Below are positions 1 to 35,284 of a DNA stretch of 64,000 bases, in pieces. The notes below the pieces were generated by a model. That model was not told the DNA's origin. It ran no database searches and was given only the letters and a program-made list of their open reading frames with translations. The translations under genes and the position numbers were made by a program. Every line of letters begins with the position of its first letter. Positions within the stretch are counted from its first letter, which is position 1. The stretch is taken from NCBI RefSeq assembly GCF_000247695.1, contig NW_004624783.1, forward strand, positions 7,284,146-7,348,145, given 5' to 3'. The stretch is from Heterocephalus glaber (taxonomy: Eukaryota > Chordata > Mammalia > Rodentia > Bathyergidae).

Positions 1-34
1 TATTTTAAAAAATATTTTCAAACCATGGTTGGAT

Positions 35-178
35 GCCAGACGTGGTTGCACACACCTATGATCCCAGCACTTGGGAGGCTGAGGCAGGAGGATCACCAAG
101 AGTTCAAGGCCAGCCTGGGCTACATAGTGAGTTCAAGGCCAGCCTGGCTACATAGTGAGACCCTGTCTCAAAAAAAAA
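35..178 (+). mobile_element. B1-type SINE with internal duplication
   Basis: Typical B1 body (cccagcacttgggaggctga) with an internal duplicate of the segment ctacatagtgagttcaaggc, ending in an A run. Confidence 0.85.
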
Positions 179-336
179 GAAATCAAACCAAAGTTGGATG
201 GATGTGTGGATGTGGAACCATTGGGTATGAAGGGCCAACTGGATAGTAAATTATGGAATTGTACACTAGAAGTGGGTGACTTGTATGTTATGAGAATTAT
301 ATTTCAAAAAAGCTGTTACCAACAAAGGGGGTACCA

Positions 337-372
337 GCTGGGTGTGGTGGTACACGCCTGTGATTCCAACAT
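337..372 (+). mobile_element. B1 fragment
   Basis: Only the left end of a B1 (agctgggtgtggtggtacac) is present. Confidence 0.5.
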
Positions 373-438
373 ACTACAATGAATGAATAAATAAATAAGG
401 CCTGGGGGTGCAGCTCAGTGTAAAGACCTTTGATTCAA

Positions 439-536
439 GGCTGGGGATTTGGCTCAGTAGTGCCGCTTCCTGCCTTGCAAGAGCAAGGTCCTGAGTTTGA
501 TCCCTGGTACCAAAAACAAAGAAACAAACAAAAAAC
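439..536 (+). mobile_element. ID-like tRNA-derived SINE
   Basis: Starts ggctggggatttggctcag (A-box-like) and ends gatccctggtacc with an A-rich tail. Confidence 0.75.
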
Positions 537-1559
537 CCTTGGTTCAACCTCAAGTACCACCGGATTCCCTTGGCCCACTGGGTGCCAGGACATCTGGTGC
601 CTCAAGATGGCCTAGCTGTAGTATTGGTCCACTACCTCTACCCTCTTGCCATTGGATTCTCCCTTGTGTCAGGTGGCAGGAGCAGCTGCCATCCCTCCGG
701 CCCCTCCCTAAGGTCCTGTTAGCCCATAAATTGGAGGTGCGACTTACGGTGCTGGGTGAGACTCTGGATCAGGGAGTCCCTTAACTAGTCTTGGCCCAAA
801 CTCCTGAGAGACAGTGTCTCCTCTAGCCACTCGCTGGGAAGATGGACGCTGGCAGCTCAGAGCTAAGGGCTCAAGAGGGTGGCCGAGAGGTTCTGAGCTA
901 AGCCAAAGCAGAGAGGCCTGGGAAGGCAGGCAGTGCCCCTATTCAGCCAGCCCCCATCTAGCCGCCTGTTCAGTGCCCACAGATGTGGTCTGTGGGGCAA
1001 AGATGACAAAGACCTGGCCCCAGGGCGCTGGGGCAGAGTCAGCATGGATCCTCAGCAGAGAGAGGCCCAGGGCTGGGGGACAGCTGGGGAGCACCGGGAG
1101 AAGCTGTGGTCCTCAGTGAGCAGAGAAGTCCAGGCAGTGGGAGAGAATCAAGCAGACATCTCTGCAGTGGCTGCAGATCTGGAACAGCCAAGGCTGGGGT
1201 GACAGCCGGTTCCTGTCCTCTGGTGAAGCTGCTTCTATTCCCCACCTGTCAGTTCCTGGGGTGGCACAGCACCACCTCCTAGAGCAGCGGGGGCACAGAT
1301 CCTAGTGACCTGACTGTCCCTGTAGCCCCCAGTGCAGGCCCAGCTCCCACTGAGGATGCCTGGCTCACGTGTTATTATCACTGCCACCAGTAGTGGACAG
1401 GGGGATCCCAGGGCCCAGGCTGCCACCCAGGGCTGTGAGCTGCATAACTCTAGGTGTTCTCCTTTACCTCACTCCCTGTGGTCTGTCAGAAACTTGGCTA
1501 ACCCACAGGAACTGTCTTGAGGAGTGGCAACTTTTACTAATTCACACAAAAGTTGCCTT

Positions 1560-1640
1560 GGGCCAGGGATTTAGCTCAGTGGTTCTGGCATCTGCCTCCC
1601 AAGCAAAAGGTCCCGAGTTCAATCCCAGGAAACCCCCCCC
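1560..1640 (+). mobile_element. ID-like SINE
   Basis: Body agggatttagctcagtggtt, B-box-like gagttcaatccc, short tail. Confidence 0.7.
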
Positions 1641-1670
1641 CAAAGTTATTAAATTACAGTGAAAACTCCA

Positions 1671-1870
1671 GCAGAGCATGGTGGCACAAGCCTGTAATCC
1701 CAGGAGGCTGAGACAGGAGGATCACAAGTTCAAGCTCAGCCTGGGAAACTTAGCAAGATCTTGTCTCAAAAAGAAACATAAAAAGAGACTGGGGATATAG
1801 CTCAGTGGTAGAGTGCTTGTCTTGCATGTGTGAGGCCCTGTGTTCAATGCCCAGTACTGAAACAAAAGAA
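1671..1870 (+). mobile_element. B1 + ID-like dimer SINE
   Basis: A B1 left half joined to an ID-like right half (actggggatatagctcagtg), the composite type known from several non-murid rodent groups. Confidence 0.7.
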
Positions 1871-2107
1871 AGAGAAAGAAGAGGAAAGAAAAAAAATCCA
1901 GCTGCTCAGTTGCATTAGCCACACTCCAGGCTCTCTGTTAGCTTCGTGCGGCCATCATACTGGGCAGCCCAGACACAGAAAGCACCATCGTTGCCGAGAG
2001 TTCTGCTGGACCACAGGAGGCATTGTGGAAAGCTCAGAGCAGGGCCCTAAGGGATAAATACATAGGGGTGGCAGAGAGGAGGGAACACCTCGGTTCCTAC
2101 CCTCTTA

Positions 2108-2320
2108 CCTTAGGGTCAGCCTTTGAGAAAGGAAAATCAGAAGAGTCCTGAGAAGCTCCAGGTGGGAAGAGGCACCCGGGCGCTTGGTCTCCGGGCTGGT
2201 GAAGCTCCTGCCGGGCTGCAGGATGTTGGGCTTGGATGACACTGTGTGCGCGCCTAGAAGGGACCTCCTGCCCCTGCCAGGGCTGGCCGGGATGTGCGTT
2301 TCAATGTGACCCAACTCTCT
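2108..2320 (-). other. Candidate minus-strand 5' exon (possibly IRF5 untranslated exon)
   Basis: Read on the minus strand, the GC-rich sequence from about 2320 down to 2108 ends with a good donor (aag followed by gtaagaggg at about 2107). In mammals the gene facing KCP head to head is IRF5, which is known to use alternative untranslated first exons; its coding part would lie beyond the left edge of the window, transcribed leftwards. Nothing coding for IRF5 is visible here. The call rests on the donor, base composition and synteny only. Confidence 0.25.
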
Positions 2321-3299
2321 CCCTATCAGAAATGAATCAAAATGAAAAGGCCCCTCCTACAATCCTAGCAGGCTCCAGTTGATGAGGAAGTGTGGTACCA
2401 ACTGACCATTACCCTGGGAGCAGCAAACCATCAGTACTCAGCCTGACATTTCCTGCTTCAGCAAGCATCCGAAGCTCGGTGCTGTGCCCAGTGAGTATTC
2501 TAAGGTTGAGCAAAGGAGACTCCCTCTAAAGCTGTGAGCTATTCAGGCTGAATTCGGAGGAGGTGTAGCCAGACTGTGGGTTATGAGTTTGCCTTGTGGG
2601 ATCAGAGTCTCAGCTCCCTGGTAAACAGCACATTCCTTACTGGCTGCAGCTACTCAGCCGGGGTCCTTTTCTTGGGATGAACATGGTATTTTGAGCAGGG
2701 GGACTTGGGAGGGTTGAGATGGGAACTACTCAGAGAGGTGATCTGGAAGTGATTTGCCAAGGGTCATGGGGGACATGGGGCAGGTGCTGGGTCCCGCATA
2801 GCTTGTTCCAGAAACTAAACCACTTGTGCACACATGCTTGTCTCTGGTTCTGGGAGCCAGGTGAAGAGTGGTGAAAATTGCCTCAGGCTGTTACCATTGG
2901 TTATATCAGTGTGGTAGCTGTGGATGTGACAAGGGACTGCAGCAGACAGAATGGCTTTATACCCTTGTCAAATGTATCTTGTTTCACTGGTCACAAATGT
3001 TGTGATTTGAAAGGTATCAAATGAAGTAGAAAAATTTAGTCATTTATTTAATCCCTTTCCTCCCTCCCACAATGGCCTTTTGCTCTCAGCCACCAAATCC
3101 AGAGAGAAAACCAACCTGCTGCTACTGACAGTACAGCAGGAAAGAGTAAGAGTAAGTAACTCATGTCGGGGTCTCCTATGTGTCAGATGCCATGCACACA
3201 TCAGGCACACAAGGAAGGGGCTTTTACTTCACTTTGTAGATGGAAAATTTTGGCTTAGGGAGATGAATTCTCCTCAGAAGGATTTAGCTAAAATATTTG

Positions 3300-3503
3300 T
3301 TTTTCTTTTTTTCTTTTTGGTACTAGAGATTGAACCCAGAGCCTTCACACTGAGCTACATCCCTAGTCCTCCTTTTCATTTTTAATTTTGAGACAGGATC
3401 TTGCTAATTTGCCCAGCCTGGCCTCAAACCTGCCATCCTCCTGCCTCGGCTTCTGGAGTAGCTGGGATTACAGGTAGGTGTGTGCCACCTTGCTTGGTGC
3501 TAC
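3300..3503 (-). mobile_element. B1 + ID-like dimer SINE, antisense
   Basis: T-rich start, then antisense ID-like (tgagctacatccctagtcct) and antisense B1 (gtagctgggattacagg). Confidence 0.7.
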
Positions 3504-4862
3504 AGGAAATTTAAAGAAGGGATTATTCGCGATCTGCAGACATAGTTAAGAGAGCCAACAAGGTCTATGGAGGCACTAGGGACTAACAAGAGTAGGCAGC
3601 CATTGCCACCCCTGACGAAGGGAGAGAAGAAGGGAGAGAAGGGAGAGTGGGGGCAAAGGAACCCAGGAGAGCAGGAGGAGGCCAGGAAAGAAAACCCCCA
3701 CTGTTCCCTCTCTTGCCCTCTGGACTCTGCAAGTGCCTAAGCCAGAAGACATGAAGACCCGGAGTGCTTCGATCTGTAGGGGCTGCAACAGGTCCGTAGA
3801 GGAGGAGGGCAAGAAATGCAGAGCAACCAGCTCAGTCAGGAAGTTTGCGGCAGGAACAGAACTCAGAACTCACTGACTCACACTCTGCCTCTTCCACTTC
3901 CCCAGCATTGCACGCTCCTATGCCCAGTGCCTTCCCTGGGGTCCCCTCATAATGTAAGGAAGCCTGCAGTCTCACACAGGGGCTCGCCAGGCCAAGCGGG
4001 GCCTCAGTCAGGTCCTTCTTTCTCCAGCTGAGATGCTCCTTGTCGTCGTTGTTGTTGTCAGGCCAGGAAGGCTGCCCGTGGTCCCCTGGCCCAGTGGAGG
4101 AGCAGAGCCCTTTACTCCAAGCCTGACAAGCCCCTGCGCTGAGCCTGCACTGGGGTTCTGCCTCATTCACTGCTGTGCCTCAAGTCTAGACAGTGCCTGA
4201 CACAAAAGAGGCTCACATTGGTTGCTCAATCGTGGAACTCAAATGATCTCCCTTTCCTCAGGACGCTGGGCTCTGATTTCATAGAGTGAATTTTCCAGAA
4301 GTTTCCTTACCTTCTGTTGCAAATAAAGAATGTTAATACTGACTTTTCACTTTGGACCTTGGTGGAAGATGACGATTATGATAATGTAGTAACATATTAT
4401 GGGTGCTTAAAATGTGCCAGGCTACACAAAAAGCATTTTCTGTGCATTATTTCATTTAATATGTTGTGTCGGACACCTCTGGTGCAAATCCTGGTACCTC
4501 CTCACTCCAGTTCCACACAGGCTGCAAGCAGCACCACACAGGTGCATCCTGACAGCATCTTGCCTCAGGCCTGGCTGTAAACATGGCCTCCCTCCCTTTG
4601 GAATTCCTCTGGTGCTTGCACTCACTGCCTGCCTTTTACATTGCTCAGGTGGTCCTGAGCGATCGGACACTCAGATGCCCGTAGCAGTGGCCAGCTCCAT
4701 CATGCAACCTTACAGGGCTGCCCATCCCTCCCTGTTTCAGTGTTCCCCCCTGGGATCACATTCCAAAATAACTGCTGCAAGCCTTTGTCTCATGCTTTGC
4801 CCTCAGAGAACACAGGCTCAAACAGTCCTTACAATAGCTGTGACACTGGTACTCTGTTGTTG

Positions 4863-4971
4863 TTGGCGACAGGGTTCTTATTTTGTAGCTCAAGCTGGCC
4901 TTGAATGCTCAACTCTCCTGCCTCAGCCTCCTGAGTGCTAGGATTACAGACATGCACCACCACTCCTGGTA
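4863..4971 (-). mobile_element. B1 SINE, antisense
   Basis: Antisense B1 body (ctcctgcctcagcctcctga). Confidence 0.75.
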
Positions 4972-5320
4972 ACAGAAGTACACTTCTCATCCCCGGTTCT
5001 CAGGGGAGGAACCTGAGACTGAGAAAGTTCAATAACTTGCCAAGATGGTACAGTGGATAAGGGGAAAACTGTGGGAACATAGGAAATGCTCCTCTCAGGG
5101 AGTGGGAGAGTGAGTTTGCCAGTGATCTGCATCGAATCCGGGCTCTGTGGGCTGTGCCCAGGGCACTTACCCAGTATCTCCCAGCTGGCTCCCATGTGAA
5201 ATGAGGACAAAGCCATCCCCACCTGCAGGGTCTTAGCACAGATCAGTAGTAAAGACTTCATATGCATAGGTCAGGCTCTAGGCTAGTTGCTCTTTTCGGG
5301 TGTTAATCTTTTGAGGCAGG

Positions 5321-5425
5321 TTTGTTTGTTTGTTTGTTTGTTTATTTATTGGTACCAGGAATCAAACTCAGATCCTTGCGCTTGCACAGCAGGTGGCGAA
5401 ACCACTGAGCTAAATCCCCAGCCCT
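5321..5425 (-). mobile_element. ID-like SINE, antisense
   Basis: (tttg)n tail then ggtaccaggaatcaaactc to actgagctaaatccccagcc. Confidence 0.8.
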
Positions 5426-6459
5426 GAGGCAGGTGTTTTTAGAGCTCACGGTTGCAGCTAAGAGAAATTAGGCACTGAAATTGAAGTGGTTTGTCCGAAG
5501 TCACACAGCAGCGGGTGGCTGACCCAGGCGGAGTCTGTGGTCATGGATTCCCCAGGACAGGCCTCCTAAGCGGCATCCAGTGAACAGAAAGGATTTTCCT
5601 AAGCTTGGTGGGAAGACAGCTGCCACTTCCTTATTCCTTTTCCAGCTGACTGGCCCCGCCTTTCCTCTGCTCTGTGACCCCAGCTCCAGGTCCTAGAGGC
5701 CAGGCTGAGTCACAGCCTCTCTTAGGAGGCTGCACTCTACTCAGGCCTCCTTAGCTTAGGGGAGCACATGCCTGGGGAAGGGCTGTCGCCCTCCCTTTGG
5801 GCAGAGGGGCTGGGGGAGACCTTCAGGCCCTGCCCGGCTTGGGTAGGGGGTGGCTTCTCACTCCTGGTTTTCCGGTGGGAAGGAGACTGCTTTGGCAGGA
5901 TTCACAGCTCGGCCCTCAATGTCCCTCTTTGCCTGTAAACTTGGGGCCCGTCTGACCTCCCTCTGCTTCCCAGCTGCACTGAGGAGTTTCCCAGCCTCCC
6001 TCATTTCCTCCCTTGGGCTTCTCCGTCAGCTCAGCCCCAGGCCCAGCCCTGCCCCCTACCCAGGCTCACCCCACAGGCCTAGCTTGAGCTCAGCAGCTGG
6101 AAAGTGGGGCCAGGATCAGCCAGTGAGGGGAAGCCACAGCATTGGAGCCAATCCTGGAGCTGCTGGGTAGGTAGAAGGGGTGAGTGGAATCCAGGAAGGA
6201 AATGTAGAGGTGGAGAGAGAGTAGATTGAATATCCTTGATTTCAGAGACAGTTTAGCACCTAATATTACTACTAGCTGAGCACTTAGCACTTGCTAACCA
6301 CTATCTTAAACTCTTTATCTGCATAATCTCAGTTCTTGTGAGGTACATGTTGTGACCTGTGACTTACAAACAGGAAAACTGAGGCATAGAGAAGTTAGCA
6401 TGTCTATCTTAAGCCACATGGAATTGACCACGCAGGGATTTGAACCCAGTTCAGTCTGT

Positions 6460-6555
6460 TTTTCTTTTTTCTTTTTTTGGTATCGGGGATCGAACTCGGA
6501 TCCTTGCGCTTGCGCAGCAGGCGGCGAAACCACTGAGCTAAATCCCCGGCCCCAA
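6460..6555 (-). mobile_element. ID-like SINE, antisense, just upstream of KCP
   Basis: T run, ggtatcggggatcgaactc, then cactgagctaaatccccggc. Confidence 0.8.
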
Positions 6556-6937
6556 CAGTCTGTTTTTTCTTGTAAACCCCTGAGATGGGAAAAGCTAAAC
6601 TGAGAAACCTCGGGAGGATGGAGCATCCCGAAGATCAGCCAGGGACAGTCCCAGAGCCCCGAGCTGTGACTCTGTTTATGCTCAGTGTCTCCTGCTGGGT
6701 CATCTACAGGAGACCGCACACCTCCAGGGCCCCCGTTGGGGCTGCTGGCTGGGCTCAGGACGGGGCTGGGGCCCAGGCGAGGTGGCCATCGAGGAGGCGG
6801 GCACTTCGGAGCGGGAAGCCAGGGGCCCTCGGTGAACAAAGACTGGGTGGGAGGCGGAGGCGGCCTGTTCCTCCCCACCCCGCCCCCCAGCGCCTGCTGA
6901 GCCGAGACTACAGACATCGAGGCAGGGGCGGAGGAGC

Positions 6938-10205
<3,268 letters not shown>

Positions 10206-10288
10206 TAGTGCCACCCAATCTACCCACTGAGCCACTTCAGGGCCTGGAGATGGTGTTGGGCCTGAGTGCCACACTGTCTCCTCCTCAG

Positions 10289-17772
<7,484 letters not shown>

Positions 17773-17932
17773 TAAGCTGCTGTCCCGTCAGGTAAGTCCG
17801 CACCTCACCTTCTCAGGGAAAAGTAGGGACTGTGGTGGGAGCGGTGCTTCTGTGGTGTGAGGAGGGGCTGGATGACTCAGGTGCCAGTCCTGTCCCCCTC
17901 AGCCACTTGTCCTCCCATCCAGGCTGTGAATA

Positions 17933-18815
<883 letters not shown>

Positions 18816-18931
18816 TAACGGTCCTGTGGCAGATCTACTACCTTCAAAATGAATGGCTTTCTGCATTGGTTTTGGCCCCACACAACAAAGAATTCTCTGG
18901 TACTCCCGGGAGGTGGGTGGGAGGAGAATAG

Positions 18932-20842
<1,911 letters not shown>

Positions 20843-20889
20843 TGATGCTATTTGTGTGACTTTGGACAAATTACATAACCTCTTCGGGC

Positions 20890-20977
20890 TTTCTTTTTTT
20901 TGGGTACTGGGGATCAAACTCCGGACTTTGCGCTAACGAGGCAGGCGGTGGAACCACTGAGCTAAATCCCAGCCCTG
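20890..20977 (-). mobile_element. ID-like SINE, antisense
   Basis: gggtactggggatcaaactc to actgagctaaatcccagccc. Confidence 0.8.
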
Positions 20978-21241
20978 GGCTTAATTTTTAAACTCCTGTT
21001 AAAAAAGAAAAAGAGAATTGAACAGATCGAGTTTCCACATCTTTGGTGTCTCCTGCTATTTTAGCAATTATTGCTACACAACTTCTACCAACGGAATTTT
21101 TATTTATTCTGTACTTTTCCTCAAATAAATTCATTTATTAATTTAAATTTATTTAGACAGGAGTTTTATATCACACAGGAAATGGAAAATTAGACTTGCC
21201 AGGAATAGATTACTGTAAAAATGAAAATAATTGAAATACAA

Positions 21242-21362
21242 GCCAGGCATGGTGGTACACGCCTGTAATCCCAGCACTTGGGAGGCAAAGGCAGGAGGAT
21301 CACTGTGAGTTCAAGGCCAGACTGGGCTACATAGTGAGACCTTGTCTCAAAAAAAAAGAAAA
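21242..21362 (+). mobile_element. B1 SINE
   Basis: Near-consensus B1 (cctgtaatcccagcacttgg) with A tail. Confidence 0.85.
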
Positions 21363-21449
21363 GATAAAAAATATTGTTAAATTCTAGAGAAATGCTTTTG
21401 CCTGTCAAGGCTTCCAGACAGAGGTTCAATCTCTCTCTTTGTTTTTGTT

Positions 21450-21612
21450 TGGTTTGGTTTGGTTTGGTTTGGTTTAACAGGGTCTTGCCATGCAGTTCGG
21501 GATGGCCTTGAACTCACTATGTAGCCCAGGCAGACCTCAACTCACAGTGATCCTCTTGCCTCAGCCTCCTGAGTGCTGGGATCACAGGTGTGTGCTACCA
21601 CGCTTTGCTCAA
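21450..21612 (-). mobile_element. B1 SINE, antisense, with (TTTGG)n tail
   Basis: Repeat of ttggt units then antisense B1 with duplicated internal segment. Confidence 0.8.
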
Positions 21613-21691
21613 CTTTTCTTTTAAAAAATTTGATCAGAGGGCTTGAAGGGCATTGGGCAGAGTCTACAGCCAAAATGATTAATCCCAGCAA

Positions 21692-21775
21692 GGTAGCTGC
21701 AGCTTCATGGTAGGGTAGTGGACAATCCCAGCCAGCCTTCATGGTAGGGTAGTGGATAATCCCAGCTAGCCTGCC
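21692..21775. repeat. Short tandem duplication
   Basis: The segment cttcatggtagggtagtgga with following aatcccagc occurs twice in direct tandem (starting near 21703 and 21739). Confidence 0.85.
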
Positions 21776-22002
21776 CCTTTAGTTACTCTGAAGTTCAGGC
21801 CGGTTTCTGGCTATGAAGCTGGAACCAGATTCCTTGAGCCTGCAACAGTCTACCTGTCTCCTGCTGACTTGAACTCTGCTCCTGGACCTCCTGCTGACTT
21901 GAACTTGGCATCCACACACCGAGGCACCAGATTGAAGGGCACTGGGAAGGGAGCCCTTGGCCACACACCACTTACATCCACTCATGAGGCTGGGAAAATT
22001 AG

Positions 22003-29142
<7,140 letters not shown>

Positions 29143-29223
29143 GTGAGGGGCCTGGAGGGTGGAGGAGGGGCAATCAAGATAGAATAGGGGGGCACTGACC
29201 CTGCCTGTCTCCTGTCCCCTCAG

Positions 29224-32569
<3,346 letters not shown>

Positions 32570-32760
32570 GGTAGGAAGACACCTGGCCAGGACTCCTGGT
32601 GCCAGAAGTCTTCCCTTGGCAAGCAGCAGCCACCCCAGCCAGAGCTGTGGGGACAACGCCCCACTCGGACCCTGAGAGCCTGGGCTTATGTCCTGCAAAG
32701 AAACATGGCAGTAAACTCTGGACCTACTCAGCTCCCTTCTGTGTGTGTTTCTCCTGGCAC
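32570..32760 (+). other. KCP: KCP 3' UTR and polyadenylation region
   Basis: After the KCP stop there is no AATAAA. A variant signal AGTAAA lies at 32710-32715 and is followed by a GT-rich tract (tgtgtgtttctcctgg, from about 32741), which is the usual downstream element. The 3' UTR would be about 160 bases. Inferred, not proved. Confidence 0.5.
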
Positions 32761-34630
32761 TGGGGAGGTGGTCAGGCTGCTAGGAACATAGAGGCAGCAT
32801 TCAGTGTCCCCAGCGTCAGAGAGCCTTACTCTGTCCTTATGCCCACATGCCTGGGCTGCTCCAACCAGCTACTCTAATGCTATCTGGGAAACCTTGAAAT
32901 GGGCAGGAGGACCCAGGTGTGCTGGCCCCTATCCTGTTTGGTCTGTAGCAGGCATGCTCCCCTTTCTTTCCTCATGTTTGGTGGTACTCAACCACTTGAG
33001 TACCTTCTGGGCCATTCCAAGAGCTGTTGACACAGGGACCTCATGTTTAGGGGGAGGAAGGGACAATATCCAGTGATGAAATACAAACACACATGCACAA
33101 ACACTTTCAGAAACATTTGCAGTGTGTGCATGCACACCTGCCTGCACCCATTCGCATCCATCAGTATACGCATGGACAATAGGCACACATGCAGCCTGCA
33201 GAGATGTTGTAGGGGAGAGGCCATGGGTTTCAAAATGGAAAATTTCAGAATTCAAGTTTTCCTTGCTGTACCAGCTGTGTGACATTGGAGTTTTTTGGAC
33301 AGTGGCTAAAAGATTAGGGGGACTCCATTGTCATTATAGGCCCCTGTAACAGGGAGTGAGGGCTCAGTGCTCCAGGGGCGGTCATGGCCACACCTTTTAA
33401 TGTTGACTTAAGCAAGAGAGTGCTGAGTTGAATTGAAGATCACTCGCTCCACCAGCTCAATCCTTTTTTGGGGAGGCTGTTCTCATTGGGGCCCAGAGAG
33501 AAGAGTTTGCTCCATGCGTCATGGAGCGGTGTCAAGGCTGCAGGAAAGCAAAGCTGCTGATGACAGCACAGGATGTAGATTTCAGGACTGTATTAGTCAG
33601 CTTTCCATTACTGTAATGAAATACATGAGGCAATTCATTTTTTTTAAAGAGCAAAGGTATATTTTGGCTCATGGTTTTAGAGGTTCCCATGTAAGATCAA
33701 GCATCCTGTTGCTTTGTGCCTCTGCTGAAGGCACTTGATGGCAATGACAGGGAGCATGTGTTGGAACCAGTTGCTTCCATCACGAGCCAGGAAGTGGGGG
33801 GAGACAGGATGGGGCAGGGTTCCCATGCTGCTGGTGATCTAAGAACCTCCCACCAGGCCCCATCTCCTAAAGGTGCACAGCACCTTCTGGTAGTGTCACC
33901 CTCAGAGCCATGCCTTTTACACATGGCCTTTGGGGGACACTCAACAACACAGACGTCTCCAGTGTCTTGTCCCTGCCCTTCTTATAACAAATGATCTCAT
34001 CTGTAAAACAAGGACAGCAACAGCATGCATCTTCTATATCGGGAGGCACTGCTGGGCTGACTGCAGACCTCTGCCCTCACTGTCTCACCTCTGGTCGTGA
34101 ACAGACACGTCTCCGAAGGCTGTGCTTTCCCAGAGCCTATTTGTCACGGTCATCTATATCCATGTGAGGAAAACATGGCCATGTGTCAGGGCAAGTGACT
34201 CTCTGGAACCATCTGCTTATCTGTAAGCCAGGATGAGAACAGCACCTACTTCCTGTAGCCCAGGAAGGAAGAATTCTGTGGAGAGGGTCGTCCAAGCTGT
34301 TGAGAGCCACCACCATCGCCGCTGGCTACATGGGGCACAGTTGTGACATGCCCACATGACGCAGTCACAGAGTTCACACAGCTATGCATGTGTGTGTACG
34401 CAGGATCCCCACTGGAAGCTGCGAAGAAGCGCGCACACCTCTCTGCCAAGGTCACACTCAGTACTCCACACTGCCACCTCCAGCCAAGAAACCTGTCTCA
34501 GAGTCAGCCTGGCCTCTGTGAAATTCAGGTGCTCCTAGGCCTTGGCTCAGGTGTCAGGGCCCTGCATTATTGAGATCAGAGCCTTTGTCCCACCCTACTC
34601 CTAGTCCTCAATGGCCATCCGCCACATTCC
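32760..34630. other. Intergenic region between KCP and the unrecognised gene
   Basis: Holds one LTR-like repeat (33595-33985) and otherwise no feature I can support. The stretch around 33060-33190 is rich in short CA and CATG-like words but is not a clean microsatellite. Confidence 0.55.
33595..33985 (-). mobile_element. LTR-like interspersed repeat, antisense
   Basis: Starts tattagtcagctttccatta and contains tggctcatggttttagaggt and tttgggggacactcaacaac, a pattern seen in MaLR-related LTRs of rodents. Family not assigned. Confidence 0.4.
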
Positions 34631-35284
34631 AGGCTCTGGTGGCAGAGGCAGAGGAGGGAGGGAACATCTGCCGAGACTCTTTCACCATGGTACAGGCAGC
34701 CACTCCTGGGGGCCCAGGGCTTCCTTGTAGCTCCAAGCAGGCTTTGGCCCTGTACCAGCTCATCTTCCGGTGCCCTGCAGGCCTGGGCCAGCTCCAGGCT
34801 GCACGGCGACAGGTGAGGAAGTTGGGCACTGCCTTTGAGGGGGTGGGCAGGGGTCTGATGTTTTCTTCCTGCCCAACCCAGGTGCAAGAGAGCCAGGACT
34901 GTCCCCCAGGGCTGGCACTTCCCACTGTGCTACTAGAGATGGAGCAGAGCCGGCGGGCCCACGAGCAGTTGGGGTGGCCAGTGAGGGGTGGGTGGCAGAG
35001 GACAGGGCCGGTGCCCTCTCACACCCTGGCTCCCCACCTTCCTGCAGCTCCTCTAGGACCAGGTGCTGCTGACTGGGGCAGGCCTGGGCCTCTTCTGGCC
35101 CCCCTGGCATTTCTGGCATCAGAGGCACCAGGCCCAGGACACATGGAGCCGGCGCAGTCAGCTCCTTGGTAGGACGGGTGGGGACTCCGGGCAGCAAGTG
35201 AGTGAGGTGAGCAGGGGCATGTGTGGCTTTAGGGCAGTGGTGGAGGTGAGGGAAGTGGAAGGTGTGTGGACTTTGTTTTTGTTT

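Larger units (their letters stand above)
1..6690. other. Intergenic region left of KCP
   Basis: Apart from the SINEs listed separately and the candidate minus-strand exon at 2108-2320, I see no coding gene in this stretch. The non-repeat parts (about 550-1560, 1870-3300, 3505-4860, 5430-6450) contain no exon with coding features that I can recognise. The run of short purine-rich motifs at 3610-3690 (repeats of gggagagaa) is simple sequence. Confidence 0.6.

Noticed and set aside
32999..33190. CA-rich stretch after KCP as a microsatellite or regulatory array
   Set aside because: The words are too irregular to call a repeat array.
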